Positions 1-7,813 are shown, numbered from the stretch's first letter. The stretch: DNA of 21,405 nt from Chara braunii (GCA_003427395.1 BFEA01000512.1:914663-936067), one strand, 5' to 3'. Notes: generated from the sequence alone by a model not told the origin. Program-made: numbers and translations.

Positions 1-73
<73 letters not shown>
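1..73. repeat. (CT)n followed by (CA)n microsatellite
   Basis: A pure CT run occupies about 1-43 and passes directly into a CA run to about 73. The window begins inside it, so its true length is unknown. The right end of the window has a (TG)n then (GA)n tract, so the two ends look like inverted copies of the same kind of compound microsatellite. Confidence 0.97.
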
Positions 74-74
<1 letters not shown>

Positions 75-244
75 GGGGGTCCGAAAGGGTGTCTGAAATC
101 TCCCGACAGGTGAGTGCGTTGGGGGGCCCGGCCCCCAACCGGGTGCCCTGCCCGGCCAGGCCGCCCGGGACCTCCCCAGGGCCCCTGCCGGCCACCCGGG
201 CGGCCCGGATCCCCACTCAGCCTTTAAGACCTTTCGAAACCCCA
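74..244. other. GC-rich non-coding stretch
   Basis: About 110-215 is dominated by runs of G and C (GGGCCC, CCCGG, GGCCGCCCGGG). An open frame exists on the minus strand, but it is explained by composition and runs into the CA microsatellite. I see no gene, promoter or RNA here. Confidence 0.6.
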
Positions 245-264
245 TTTAAACTTTAAAGTTTAAA
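245..264. repeat. 20-bp perfect palindrome
   Basis: The arm TTTAAACTTT is followed directly by its exact reverse complement AAAGTTTAAA. It lies 18 bp left of the candidate transposon terminal repeat. It could be a cruciform-prone site or simply AT-rich chance; no function is visible. Confidence 0.8.
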
Positions 265-282
265 CCCCGTTTACATAGTATA

Positions 283-301
283 TACCATACTTGCGGCGCA
301 T
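283..301 (+). repeat. left terminal inverted repeat
   Basis: Nineteen bases are exactly complementary to 1360-1378. Outside this core the similarity continues through the AT-rich flank (TAGTAT then one differing base). Confidence 0.65.
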
Positions 302-669
302 CACGTGCGCGCAGCTTGCGCACGTGCGCCGTAGCGCACATGCACACACGTGCGTGCACACGTGATGCGGTGCATTTAGAAAATAATTAAAAAAAAAAAA
401 AATCAGAAAGGGTAGGTCATCGTACCCAGTGTCACTCCCTTTTAAAAAGTACACAAAGAGAATAATTTGGGGCCTCGTCCTACTTCTCATTGGTTTGATT
501 CTCCTTTCCGAAAAGTACCCTGCAAGCAATTAGCAGGGGTTCCATAACCTTCGTAAGGATGTGCATTGGACTGCTGGAAGACCACGAGTAGGCCAGCAAT
601 ATATCCCGGATTCGGATTCAGGTCTGTGTTCCAAGAGTTATGGGTTACGAATTTACCACAAACACTCCA

Positions 670-974
670 GTAGTTGTCTCGTTTTTTTTTTTCCCCCTTT
701 TCTTACGTGCAGTGGCCCTAAGGGCCTCGCTCCACTCATCAGCACTTGCAGAAAAGAAAAACGGATGGCTTGTATGGTTCCAGTTTCCAGGAGAAGATTC
801 ATTCTAGTTTTGCACATACAGTAGCTGTCTCTTCTTTTTGTTTTTCCTTTTCTTACTTGTGTGCAGTGGCCCTAAGGGCCTGGCTCCACTCATCAGCACT
901 TGCAGAAAAGAATAACGTATGGCCTGTATGGATCCAGTTTCTAGGAGAAGATTCATTCTAGTTTTGCACATTTG
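670..974 (+). repeat. tandem repeat, two units of about 152 bp
   Basis: Unit 1 (about 670-820) and unit 2 (about 821-974) share GTAG(T/C)TGTCTC, a pyrimidine-rich tract, TGCAGTGGCCCTAAGGGCCT and CACTCATCAGCACTTGCAGA, ending near TTTTGCACA. They differ mainly in the length of the pyrimidine tract and a few substitutions. Each unit looks like an intron end (pyrimidines, then GTGCAG) followed by exon-like sequence. Unit 2 ends TTTG followed by GTGAGTA, which resembles a splice donor. This may be captured host sequence inside the candidate transposon, but no protein is recognised. Confidence 0.8.
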
Positions 975-1224
975 GTGAGTAGTGGAGTGAAGCCCTCAAA
1001 ATCACATGCTGAGTTAGTAAGTCAGTAACCCATAACTGCTGAAACATGGACCTGAAATCGAAGCTACACCATATGTAGCTGGCCTACTCCCTCCTTACTA
1101 TGAGTCCAGTGACGACCCTTCCAATGACCACCCCGTTCCTGCCGAAGGGACCCTTGCCAATATTTGGCAGGGACCTTTTGAATTACTGGGAGGGGTTGTC
1201 TGAATAATGTGAAAGGGCTCTGTG

Positions 1225-1243
1225 CTCTCTCTCTCTCTCTCTC
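1225..1243. repeat. short (CT)n microsatellite
   Basis: Ten CT dinucleotides lie within the candidate DNA transposon, near its right end. No other feature overlaps it. Confidence 0.9.
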
Positions 1244-1359
1244 CAGCATGTATACAATACTATACACACATCACGTTTTTTTTTGTTTTTTTTTGCGCAC
1301 GCGCACCTGGGATTAGCGCACTGCGCACCGCGCAGCGTACTGCGCAGCGCACTTCACCT

Positions 1360-1378
1360 ATGCGCCGCAAGTATGGTA
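1360..1378 (-). repeat. right terminal inverted repeat
   Basis: Exact reverse complement of 283-301. The inner side carries a GC-alternating stretch (GCGCACTGCGCACCGCGCAG at about 1316-1335) that mirrors the GTGCGC-rich stretch inside the left end. Confidence 0.65.
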
Positions 1379-1387
1379 CATACTATA

Positions 1388-1669
1388 TATAGCTATAGCC
1401 TTCATATCCCCTCTGCTGAAACATCACCAAATTAAAAGATACGGCCGGCTTTCGGCACATCTCGGTTGGCACAAGTATGCCCTGCCATAAGTTTTCAGGG
1501 GTGAAAAAAAAAAAAAAAAAAAAAAGAGACCCCATTTTTTGGTTTGCCCAGGTGACCCGGAAAGGCAGGCGGGTATATGGGACTGCCCCGGCCCGAGTCC
1601 CGGCCGCCCCACGAGGCAGGCAGGTGGTCCCATGCAATGCAAATCTCTGGTATTACCCTCGATGCAGAT
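1388..1669. other. intergenic or intronic stretch with a poly(A) run
   Basis: Contains a run of 22 A (1504-1525) followed by ordinary mixed sequence. Open frames here come from the homopolymer and from composition. I see no gene. On the minus strand this lies downstream of the coding exon at 1968-2753, so it is likely intronic. Confidence 0.5.
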
Positions 1670-1751
1670 CTCGAAAGCTAACTCTGGTTCATGGGCTTGG
1701 CAACCCTGGTTAATACGCCAAGCCCGTGAACCAGAGTTCTCTTCTTTCGAG
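1670..1751. repeat. long hairpin (fold-back), 82 bp
   Basis: Arm 1680-1701 (AACTCTGGTTCATGGGCTTGG and one more base) pairs with 1717-1738 over 22 positions, with one T/C difference that still pairs as G-U in RNA. A 15-nt loop separates them. An outer 8-bp stem, CTCGAAAG (1670-1677) with CTTTCGAG (1744-1751), extends it beyond a small internal loop. A third, partial copy (ACAACTCTGGTTAGTACGC) begins at about 1753. It could be a tiny fold-back element or a microRNA-precursor-like hairpin. Confidence 0.8.
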
Positions 1752-1892
1752 ACAACTCTGGTTAGTACGCAGAAAGCCCATGAACCACATAAGCTTGTAG
1801 ACAAGGAGTAATGATGACCAAGGACAGAGGAGATCTGGAGTCCCTAAACCATGCTGGACCTATGGTACAAACAATCGTCAACATGCCACAAT

Positions 1893-1939
1893 GGGGGAAG
1901 GGGGGGGCTGGCGGGGGGGGTGGGGGGGGGGGGAAGGGG
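1893..1939 (+). repeat. G-rich tract, quadruplex-prone
   Basis: Six or more runs of four to thirteen G are separated by AA, CT, C or T. On the minus strand this is a C-rich tract about 30 bases past the splice donor of the exon at 1968-2753, so in a transcript of that gene it would be intronic C-rich sequence. Confidence 0.8.
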
Positions 1940-1967
1940 TTCAGTCATCAGACACCAAATCCCTCAC

Positions 1968-2753
1968 CTTGAGAGGATGCAAGATGGAGATCGGCTTTGA
2001 CCAACACTTTCCCGGAACGTGAGGCCCCTCGAGGCCGCACTGCGCAACAAACCGCTGAGGCTCGAGAGCCATGCCGCGAAAGCTCAGTATCCCTTCGCTC
2101 CCAACTCCGTCTCCCGGTCCCGACATCGCCAATCCGGCGAGTCCGCTTCCATCAACTCCGGTGTCCATATCATCAGCAAACGAGACGGCTGCGGCTGCAG
2201 CAGTCCCGGCCCCCATGCCAGCATGGAAACTGAAGGATTGCTGCAAAGTTGGCGTTGTGGGTCGTGTCGGTGATGCGGGCAGTCTCATGCTGCTGAAGCT
2301 AAATCCGGTGGAGGTTGACATTCGAGGAGGAGAGCTCCAACCCCCCGCAGAGAAGGACGCAGGCGCCGGCAGAAGAGTAGGCACACTCGTCGACAACTGT
2401 TGGTCAAGAGGCAGGAGCCAGTGAAGAAGGTCCTTGCACGGATCGGCAGGAGCAGAGGTGGTTCGACTATTAAACGACGAACTCTTTGCAGGTGCCACGT
2501 AGAGAGGCTTTCCACCTCCGCCACCACCGGGACCGCCACCCGCAGCAGCAGGACCCCTACTGCCGCCTCTGGGATCCGACCCCATGGGCGAAACCTCCCC
2601 TCCTCCTCCTACTCCCACCCCAGACTGCCGTCTTGACCTTGGGCTCATGATCAATGGCGAAGACAGTGGAGGCTCCAGACGCTCAAACTGAAGAACTTCG
2701 AGATTCGCTTCTCTCGTTAAATTGTCTGTTGCAATCGACAATTGAAGCACCAC
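1968..2753 (-). CDS. internal exon of an unidentified host gene
   Basis: The frame is open for 262 codons with no stop. At its upstream end (2754-2755) the minus strand reads a T-rich tract, then CTTACACACACAG before GTGGTGCTT, a strong acceptor. At its downstream end it reads CTCAAG before GTGAGGG, a strong donor (GT at 1967-1966). Both boundaries are in phase 0 and the length is exactly 786 bp, so the exon is symmetric. If not spliced, the frame stops at 1941-1943. The protein is Gly/Ser/Pro-rich with a disordered middle (SPRSRRQSG, SSSFNSRTTSAP, GFSFSSMRLPASP). Its last ~45 residues are less repetitive: LSFRGMALEPQRF, then CGLEG, PG and W. From memory, that spacing resembles an uncharacterised land-plant protein family with LSFRG, LEPERF, CGLEG and PGRRW. 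I cannot name the family or give a function. Confidence 0.6.
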
Positions 2754-2840
2754 CTGTGTGTGTAAGGAAGAGAAGGCAAAACCCAAAAAACCCAAAAATA
2801 ACAAAAAACACAAAAAACACAAAAAACCAAAAAATAGGTT
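2754..2840 (-). other. splice acceptor and T-rich intron end
   Basis: Read on the minus strand this is a long run of T blocks (TTTTTTGTG units, then GGGTTTTTT), then TTGCCTTCTCTTCCTTACACACACAG. It is a textbook polypyrimidine tract and AG immediately before the open frame at 2753. On the plus strand it appears as A-rich tandem repeats (CACAAAAAA). Confidence 0.65.
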
Positions 2841-2878
2841 TCCGTCAGAGCGTCATGAACCTACCTGGCAGAACTACC

Positions 2879-2947
2879 CTCATCACATCACATCACATCG
2901 TATCGTATCAAAAAAAAAAAAAAAAAAAAAAAATCATATCACATCAC
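2879..2947. repeat. ATCAC microsatellite with a poly(A) run
   Basis: CATCA/ATCAC pentamers and CGTAT variants, a poly(A) run of 23 (about 2910-2932), then further ATCATATCACATCAC units. This is low-complexity sequence between the exon and the left LTR of element 1. Confidence 0.9.
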
Positions 2948-2988
2948 TGCAACGCACTGCCTGCCCCATCTTAGCTTCAGGAGAAAGA

Positions 2989-4073
2989 TGCGAGGAAGGA
3001 GCCCTCACGGGGTCCTATCAGACATACATGTTCTAGGCAAAGGCCCCCAGCAAGCCGAATGCCCGCCCTGAGTGAAGACGGGCCTGAGTATTCATCAGAG
3101 GCCAAAATTTGACACTTTCATATGTGGGTATTCAGACTCTTGCAGCACGCTAGTTGGTTGAGTGGACGCGTGACCCTCACTAAGCTGCGTCCAACAGTTG
3201 TCCCAGGCCTTGGAAGTTGCGCCTCGGCACATACACACAAAGCAGGGCCAATGCATCGTGAAGCGGCGCCACCGGCCTATGAAAAAGCAGTACTGTCGAC
3301 GCACCTACCCCGGGGCCTTGCACAAATGCAGCAAACGGCCCAAGTCTGGAGACTCAGGCGGTGTCCAACTGTAAAGGGGCCCAGGCCCTCAACTGTAGTC
3401 TCGAGCCTGGGCGCAGGGGCTGAGGCCCAACCAGAAGCTACTGGAAGCTTCCAGCCAGGCCACACGCAGCATCCAGGAGGCTGCCACTTCCATATTGGAA
3501 GTGAGGCAGCCCAGGCGAGGTATTCTGGCCTGCACAGGCAACGCGGTCACGCTGCTGCGCTGCTGCATTGGATGCTGCGCTAATGGTCAGGGCGCTGGCG
3601 GGGCGCGTAGAGGTGAAGTGGGGCGCTGCAGGGCAGCGGGGCGCAGGCGGCCATAGCCGGGGCTGCTGGGCGCCAGGGGGTAAGAGGGCGATCTGGTGGT
3701 CTTCAAGGAAGGAGGCGAGTGTGGGGTATCAGGGTCTGATGAGGGTGACGAGATACGTACCCAGTGCATGAAGAGAGGTCGGCTATGGTGTTGACATCAT
3801 GTAAATTGGTCTTCGAGAGTCGAAGTGAGCCTGTTCCGTGAACACAGCTGTAGGTAGGATAGCCGAGTAGAGTAGGCTAGGCGCTGGGCGCCAGACAGAG
3901 AGGAGCGACTTTGGATACTGTGTTGGTGTGGCCTAAGGGCTTGAACATTGGCTCATTACTTCATTGTATTGCTCTATTTGGATGGATTCTCGGTGCGATT
4001 GTGCTCTCTGCTTGTACACGACTACTTGCAATGTGGTATCGGAGCTGGTTCGTGATCGCTCATATTCCTTGCA
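2989..4073 (+). repeat. Element 1 5' LTR
   Basis: Starts TGCGAGG and ends CCTTGCA, an imperfect 7-bp terminal inverted repeat with the usual TG...CA. It aligns with 10845-11903. The copies share AATTTGACACTTTCATATGT, ATGAAAAAGCAG and GGATACTGTGTTGGTGTGGC. They differ by indels, for example a longer CCACTTCCATATTGG block near 3490 in this copy. Bases 4029-4060 are foreign to the LTR: they replace 48 nt present in the 3' LTR and contain an extra primer-binding site. GGCGGCCATAGCCGG lies at 3647-3660. Confidence 0.92.
4034..4049 (+). other. extra primer-binding-site copy inside the 5' LTR
   Basis: TGGTATCGGAGCTGGT lies inside a 36-bp segment (4025-4060) that is repeated at 4068-4103 with two differences. 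This first copy is not at the LTR end: the last 13 nt of the LTR (4061-4073) follow it. The corresponding place in the 3' LTR (11843-11890) has unrelated sequence. Confidence 0.75.
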
Positions 4074-4076
4074 ATG

Positions 4077-4092
4077 TGGTATCGGAGCTGGT
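4077..4092 (+). other. Element 1 primer-binding site
   Basis: TGGTATCGGAGCTGGT starts three bases after the LTR terminal CA. It is one base off the common plant retrotransposon site TGGTATCAGAGC, which is complementary to the 3' end of initiator methionine tRNA. It would prime minus-strand DNA synthesis. Confidence 0.85.
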
Positions 4093-4724
4093 GCATGATC
4101 GCTGCTTACCTGGCGCTGGCGACATTGTTACTTTGTGCGCTGACGATGCTTCATGTGCCGTAAGGATACCTTGAAGCTGGCTTGTAATAGTGGAACCCCG
4201 GTGGAGGGGCCGGCGGCTGGAAGGCTGTGGCAACAACGTGGGAGCTGTAGCGACAGCGGGTGTATGTATGATGATGAGAGGATGCTGACGTGGCATTTTG
4301 GCTGAGGTGGCACTGTATTGCGTTGTGGGCGGTACCGAGGCTATTGACCGGTCATCGAAATGCACGTCGGCCCAATTGGTGAGAAATCTGTGGTTGGGGG
4401 CAGCTATCTCCAGGTACCTTGTTCCCATTCCTTATCTACCCTCTCAATCTCTTCTTACTGTGAGGAAGTGAGTCCAACTTTGAGTGTCCTCTCTTTGGTG
4501 AGGAGTCATGTGCGCTCTATCTTGAGAGACGACATTCTTCCCGGTGGCGCATCTGGCAGGAGAGGGCGGTGCCCCTGAAGGGCCCTGGTCGAAGCACGGG
4601 TCACGGTCACCATGCCAACCCATGGGAGTAGTACACGCAGGCCATACTGCTTTGAGGCTCTTTGCTGCACTGATAGAAGGGGTGTGCGGACTGACCAGTC
4701 CTAAGCAGACGCTCCCAGACCGTC

Positions 4725-4732
4725 TATAAATA
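4725..4732 (+). promoter_or_regulatory. TATA-like box in the element 1 leader
   Basis: TATAAATA lies 34 bp upstream of the shared structured segment. A start about 30 bp downstream would give an RNA beginning at that structure and lacking the primer-binding site, so it would encode protein but not reverse-transcribe normally. This rests on one motif match only. Confidence 0.25.
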
Positions 4733-4758
4733 TTTCTGGTTGGGGTCTGAACTGTCCA

Positions 4759-4847
4759 CTGGCTGTGATCGTCGTCCTGATTGCAACGTTAAATAACTTC
4801 TGAGGACTCTCCGGGGGGCGTCCTTAAATTGCCTCTTGATCAGCCAG
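4759..4847 (+). promoter_or_regulatory. conserved structured leader segment (element 1 copy)
   Basis: Positions 4771-4844 align with 14028-14099 of element 2 at 60 of 74 columns, although the surrounding leaders do not align. An inner stem pairs TGAGGAC (4801-4807) with GTCCTTA (4820-4826) around a G-rich loop containing CGGGGGG. An outer stem pairs CTGGCTG (4759-4765) with CAGCCAG (4841-4847), continuing ATC/GAT after a 2-nt bulge. The conserved TTAAATAA on the 5' side appears unpaired. Possible roles include RNA packaging, dimerisation or translation control; none is shown. Confidence 0.6.
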
Positions 4848-5307
4848 ATCAGTCAGACGTAAGGCTCATTGCACGCAAGGGTAAATAACGGGCAAGCTGG
4901 TCATAAGCATATGCCTTGGGCACAAGGGTGGGCCATTGTTGCACACCGTAGACACTGTCGCTTGATGATGCTCACAGGAACATTGGATACAGAGGAAGGG
5001 GATTCCAATTGAGGACTCAACTGTGACACACTATCATACCCATTGTATGATTGTACATACATCTGCTCACAGTAGTTTATTTTTATTCTACCATAGTCAA
5101 TTCTTCTCAAAAGCTCCTGTGCAGAATTAATCAGGATAGAAGTAAACTATATGTGTACAGTCTGTGTAGGTGCCGTTGATGCCGCTTGACCGGTAGTCTA
5201 GGTAACTCGCCGGACATTATTTTATTTTATTTATTTTTAGAACCGGTCAGACGCATGTTGCGGTAGGTCCCAAAGAGGACTCTAGTGCGACAGTGTCTGC
5301 CTAGCTG

Positions 5308-7200
5308 ATGAGTGGATCAGAGGGTGGTGAAGGTACGGCTGACGATAGGAGACAGACACGACGGGATACCGGTAGGATACCCGTAGTGTTCCAGTTTCTA
5401 CTACCAGGGGATGAGAGAAGGATAAGGGCCGAAGCAAGGGCCCATAATCTAGACTGCAAGAGAAGCAGCGGCAGCTGAAGAGCGAGCGTTGGCAGCAGCA
5501 GCAGCTGAAGAGCGAGCGTTGGCAGCAGCAGCAGCTAGCACGGTAGCAATGGTTACCTCTTCAGTAACATCTGCTGCAAACTCAACTGGTCAGGGGTTGG
5601 GCACGCCGCCCAATTCGACCAGTTTGCAAGTCATCTCTAGTACGTCAGGAGTTGGCACTAGTCAAATGGTGGGCTCGCAGTTCAGCTCGCCGCCTCCACG
5701 CACCCGGGAGCAGATGGAGCTCCAGCAAGCGGAAAGGATCAGCTTAAGGCTAGAGGAGGAGCTTAAAAAGGCTACCGACAGGGAGAGAGAAAATAGGAGT
5801 ATCAGACTAGAGAGTAGAGAGGCAGATAAAGCTGTGCTAGAGGGTTTAGATGACTCTAGACTGGACAACGACATGAAAGTTGTCAAGAGGAGCATCCTGT
5901 CCATGCACGCATACATGGACAACAAACGGGATGCAATCCACGACACCCTGGACCAGATCATGAATGCCATGCAAAGGCCAGGAATCAGGCCAGCAGTTTT
6001 GCCATCGCTGTCATTCTCAGCGACGACACACCCCTATGCCGTTCAGTCCGGATCAAAACCAAGCGGTACTTCAGCAACAGCTCTATCCCAGACTGTTGCT
6101 TCTTCATCTTCTGGTCCAGCGACTGGCGCTACACCACAGTTGCCACCTGTCCCGCCAGCGGGACAGCAATTACCTTGGTACCCCAAGACCCCCCTGAAAC
6201 CACCTCCAACTTTCTTGGGAGATAAGAAGGATGAGGCTCTTGACACGTGGTTGAGAACGGTGCCAGTGTGGGTAAGCGCAAAGAGGACATTGGTAGAGGA
6301 GGAGGTAATAACTGCTGCATCCTACATAGAGGGTTCGGACGCTCGCTGGCTTAACGGATTGGTTGCTTCAAAAGGGTTCGGCAGAAACATGGGTGATTGG
6401 GCTCAAACCCACACCTTAGAAAGGTTTATGGATTTAGTGGAAGCACATTGGCACAACCCTCCGCAGGCACATATTGCCAGCGATGGGCTATAAAGCTTGA
6501 TGCTAGGAAGTACAAGTCAGTGCGAGAGCTTACCACAACCATAAAGCGCCTGATTCTCGTCCCAGGGGTGGAGTACGATCCACAGGTCTTATTGACCATG
6601 TTCTTGAGATGTCTTCCCACATACATCAAGAACTTATTAGCCAGCGAGGCTCGACTTGAGTATCACACGTTTGAGACCTTCAGCAAAAAGGCCCTAGATT
6701 TAGAGGCTAAGCTGGGTGGTGCTCAAACCCCCTCTACGGACGGGAGAAAGAAGAAGGTTCCACAAGAGTCGAAGAAGAAAGGTAGTCGACTGATGATGGT
6801 TGATTCCGAAGTGAATCAAACAAAAACCGATGATGTTTCTGAACTTCGGGAGAGTGCAGAGTTTGACGGCGAGGATAGTGATGAGTGTAGCAACCTTGCC
6901 GTTGCACTAAAGACTAAGGCAAGTGGCCGCAGCGAGGGCGGTCAACAAAGGAGTCAGGGGCAGGCCGCTAACCCAAACAAAATAGTTGTTGGGGTTAGAG
7001 CAGGTTTGGATCAAGAAGTGTGGCGAGATTGATGGCAGCGTGGAGCTTGCATAAACTGCGGCGAGTATGGGCACCAGCAGTTTAAGTGCAAAAACGTTAA
7101 GGTCGCGCAGAAGATCCCGCCTAAGGGTGGGTATCCTTCTTCTCAATCTCGGGCCTCTACGAGCTCCAACTCGGGAAACACTTACACTTACGGCCAGTAG
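5308..7200 (+). pseudogene. gag: Element 1 gag (capsid-nucleocapsid), broken
   Basis: The start is taken as ATG 5308, giving MSGSEGGEG and then a conserved-looking FQFLLPGDERRIRAEARA. This frame stops at 5476-5478, and the protein continues in the next frame (about 5453-6493) with AEERALAAAA repeats, a Gln/Ser-rich part and a charged coiled-coil stretch (about 5700-5850). The capsid-like retrotransposon gag region begins near PPTFLGDKKDEALDTWL (about 6200). A second shift near 6470 moves to the frame of 6475-7200, with RELTTTIKRLILVPG. After a TGA at 7030-7032 comes a CX2CX4HX4C zinc knuckle (7048-7089), which binds genomic RNA in this family. The gag frame ends at TAG 7198-7200. Three breaks make it non-functional. 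Confidence 0.88.
5474..5533 (+). repeat. 30-bp in-frame tandem repeat in gag
   Basis: Two identical 30-bp units (5474-5503 and 5504-5533) each encode AEERALAAAA. The unit ends in GCA repeats, which probably seeded the slippage. Confidence 0.9.
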
Positions 7201-7204
7201 AAGT

Positions 7205-7813
7205 TGTAGCTGCTTCTACTCTCATTGAAGCGGGTGATGTACCCTCCCCGTTTCAAGAGTTGGGCGAAGCTATTGACTCCTCAATCACCCCGCAGACGCA
7301 TCCGGACCCAACTATACTCTGTACATTGGATGTGTCTGAAGCCTTAACCGTCAAGGTGAGTGGCCGGCAACGGACCCTCGTCGGTCCTGGGTGGCGCTAA
7401 GTAGAGGTCCTAGAGAGGAGCATTTTGTTGTGGAAGTTGGTGTGGGTGGCCATAAGTGCGGTGCCTTCATAGACATCGGCTCTACGCGAAGTCGCGACTG
7501 CGTTGAGAGGCTGCCCCTAAAGGACCAGGTGTAGCGCCTTAGTAGACCGGTAGCATCTACTTTGGCCAACAAAGAGCGCAAGATGGTGGAAGACTACGTA
7601 AAGGACGTGGTCTGCACTTTCTCCTATCCAAGAGGAGAATTAAATCATAGAATATCATTTCTGGTTAGCGACAATTTGCCTTTCGACATGTTGTTGGGCA
7701 TGTACGACCTCGAGGTTGTCAAGCCCCAGTTTGACTGGGACAAGAAGGTGCTAGAGCAGGAGTTGCCTAATGGGAGGACCGTTAGACTGGCAAGTACCAA
7801 GCCAGTAGGTTAA
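7205..7813 (+). pseudogene. pol: Element 1 protease domain, broken
   Basis: This frame begins just after the gag stop, shifted by +1, with SFQELGEAIDSS-like acidic linker sequence. A stop at about 7398-7400 and another at about 7532-7534 interrupt it. The aspartic-protease active site reads AFIDIGSTRS: DIG (7472-7480) in place of the usual DSG or DTG, so it would be inactive even with an intact frame. Farther on, LPFDMLLGMYDLEVVKPQFD matches the Ty3/gypsy retropepsin C-terminal region (LPFD-LGMDWL type). The frame ends at TAA 7811-7813. The enzyme would cleave Gag-Pol into mature proteins. Confidence 0.8.

Larger units (their letters stand above)
283..1378. mobile_element. candidate non-autonomous DNA transposon
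   Basis: The segment begins with TACCATACTTGCGGCGCAT (283-301) and ends with its exact reverse complement (1360-1378). Flanks CATAGTATA (274-282) and CATACTATA (1379-1387) match at 8 of 9 positions, as expected for a decayed 8-9 bp target duplication of a hAT- or Mutator-type element. Because the flanks are nearly self-complementary, they could also be an imperfect extension of the inverted repeats. Just inside each end are clusters of GTGCGC, GCGCAC and CACGTG motifs, typical of subterminal transposase-binding repeats. No transposase frame is present in the 1.1 kb, so it would need to be mobilised in trans. The interior holds a two-unit tandem repeat. The superfamily cannot be decided from this copy. 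Confidence 0.5.
4093..5307 (+). other. Element 1 untranslated leader
   Basis: About 1.2 kb lies between the primer-binding site and the gag ATG, with no convincing coding frame. Landmarks are a TATA-like CTATAAATA (4724-4732), the structured segment shared with element 2 (4759-4847), a donor-like GTAAGG (4859-4864) and a T-rich tract ending TTTTTAG (5221-5240) that looks like a splice acceptor. The rest (4104-4700, 4865-5220) shows nothing I can name. Confidence 0.7.

Noticed and set aside
2019-2636. Overlapping plus-strand open frames opposite the host exon
   Set aside because: They are short, overlap in several frames and start from non-ATG codons. The minus-strand frame has splice sites and continuous coding character.
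1941-2822. The whole minus-strand open frame as a single-exon gene of 293 codons
   Set aside because: Its first residues come from a T-rich tract that reads as a splice acceptor, and its last residues follow a strong donor. The internal exon 2753-1968 explains it better.
2967-2975. CATCTTAGC just before the 5' LTR also occurs before the 3' LTR polypurine tract (about 10809-10817)
   Set aside because: It might mean that internal element sequence precedes the 5' LTR, but the match is only about nine bases and the sequence on either side does not align.
3122-3583. Open frames inside the element 1 LTRs, including a 153-codon plus-strand frame
   Set aside because: The matching 3' LTR does not keep the frame across indels, so there is no sign of coding selection.
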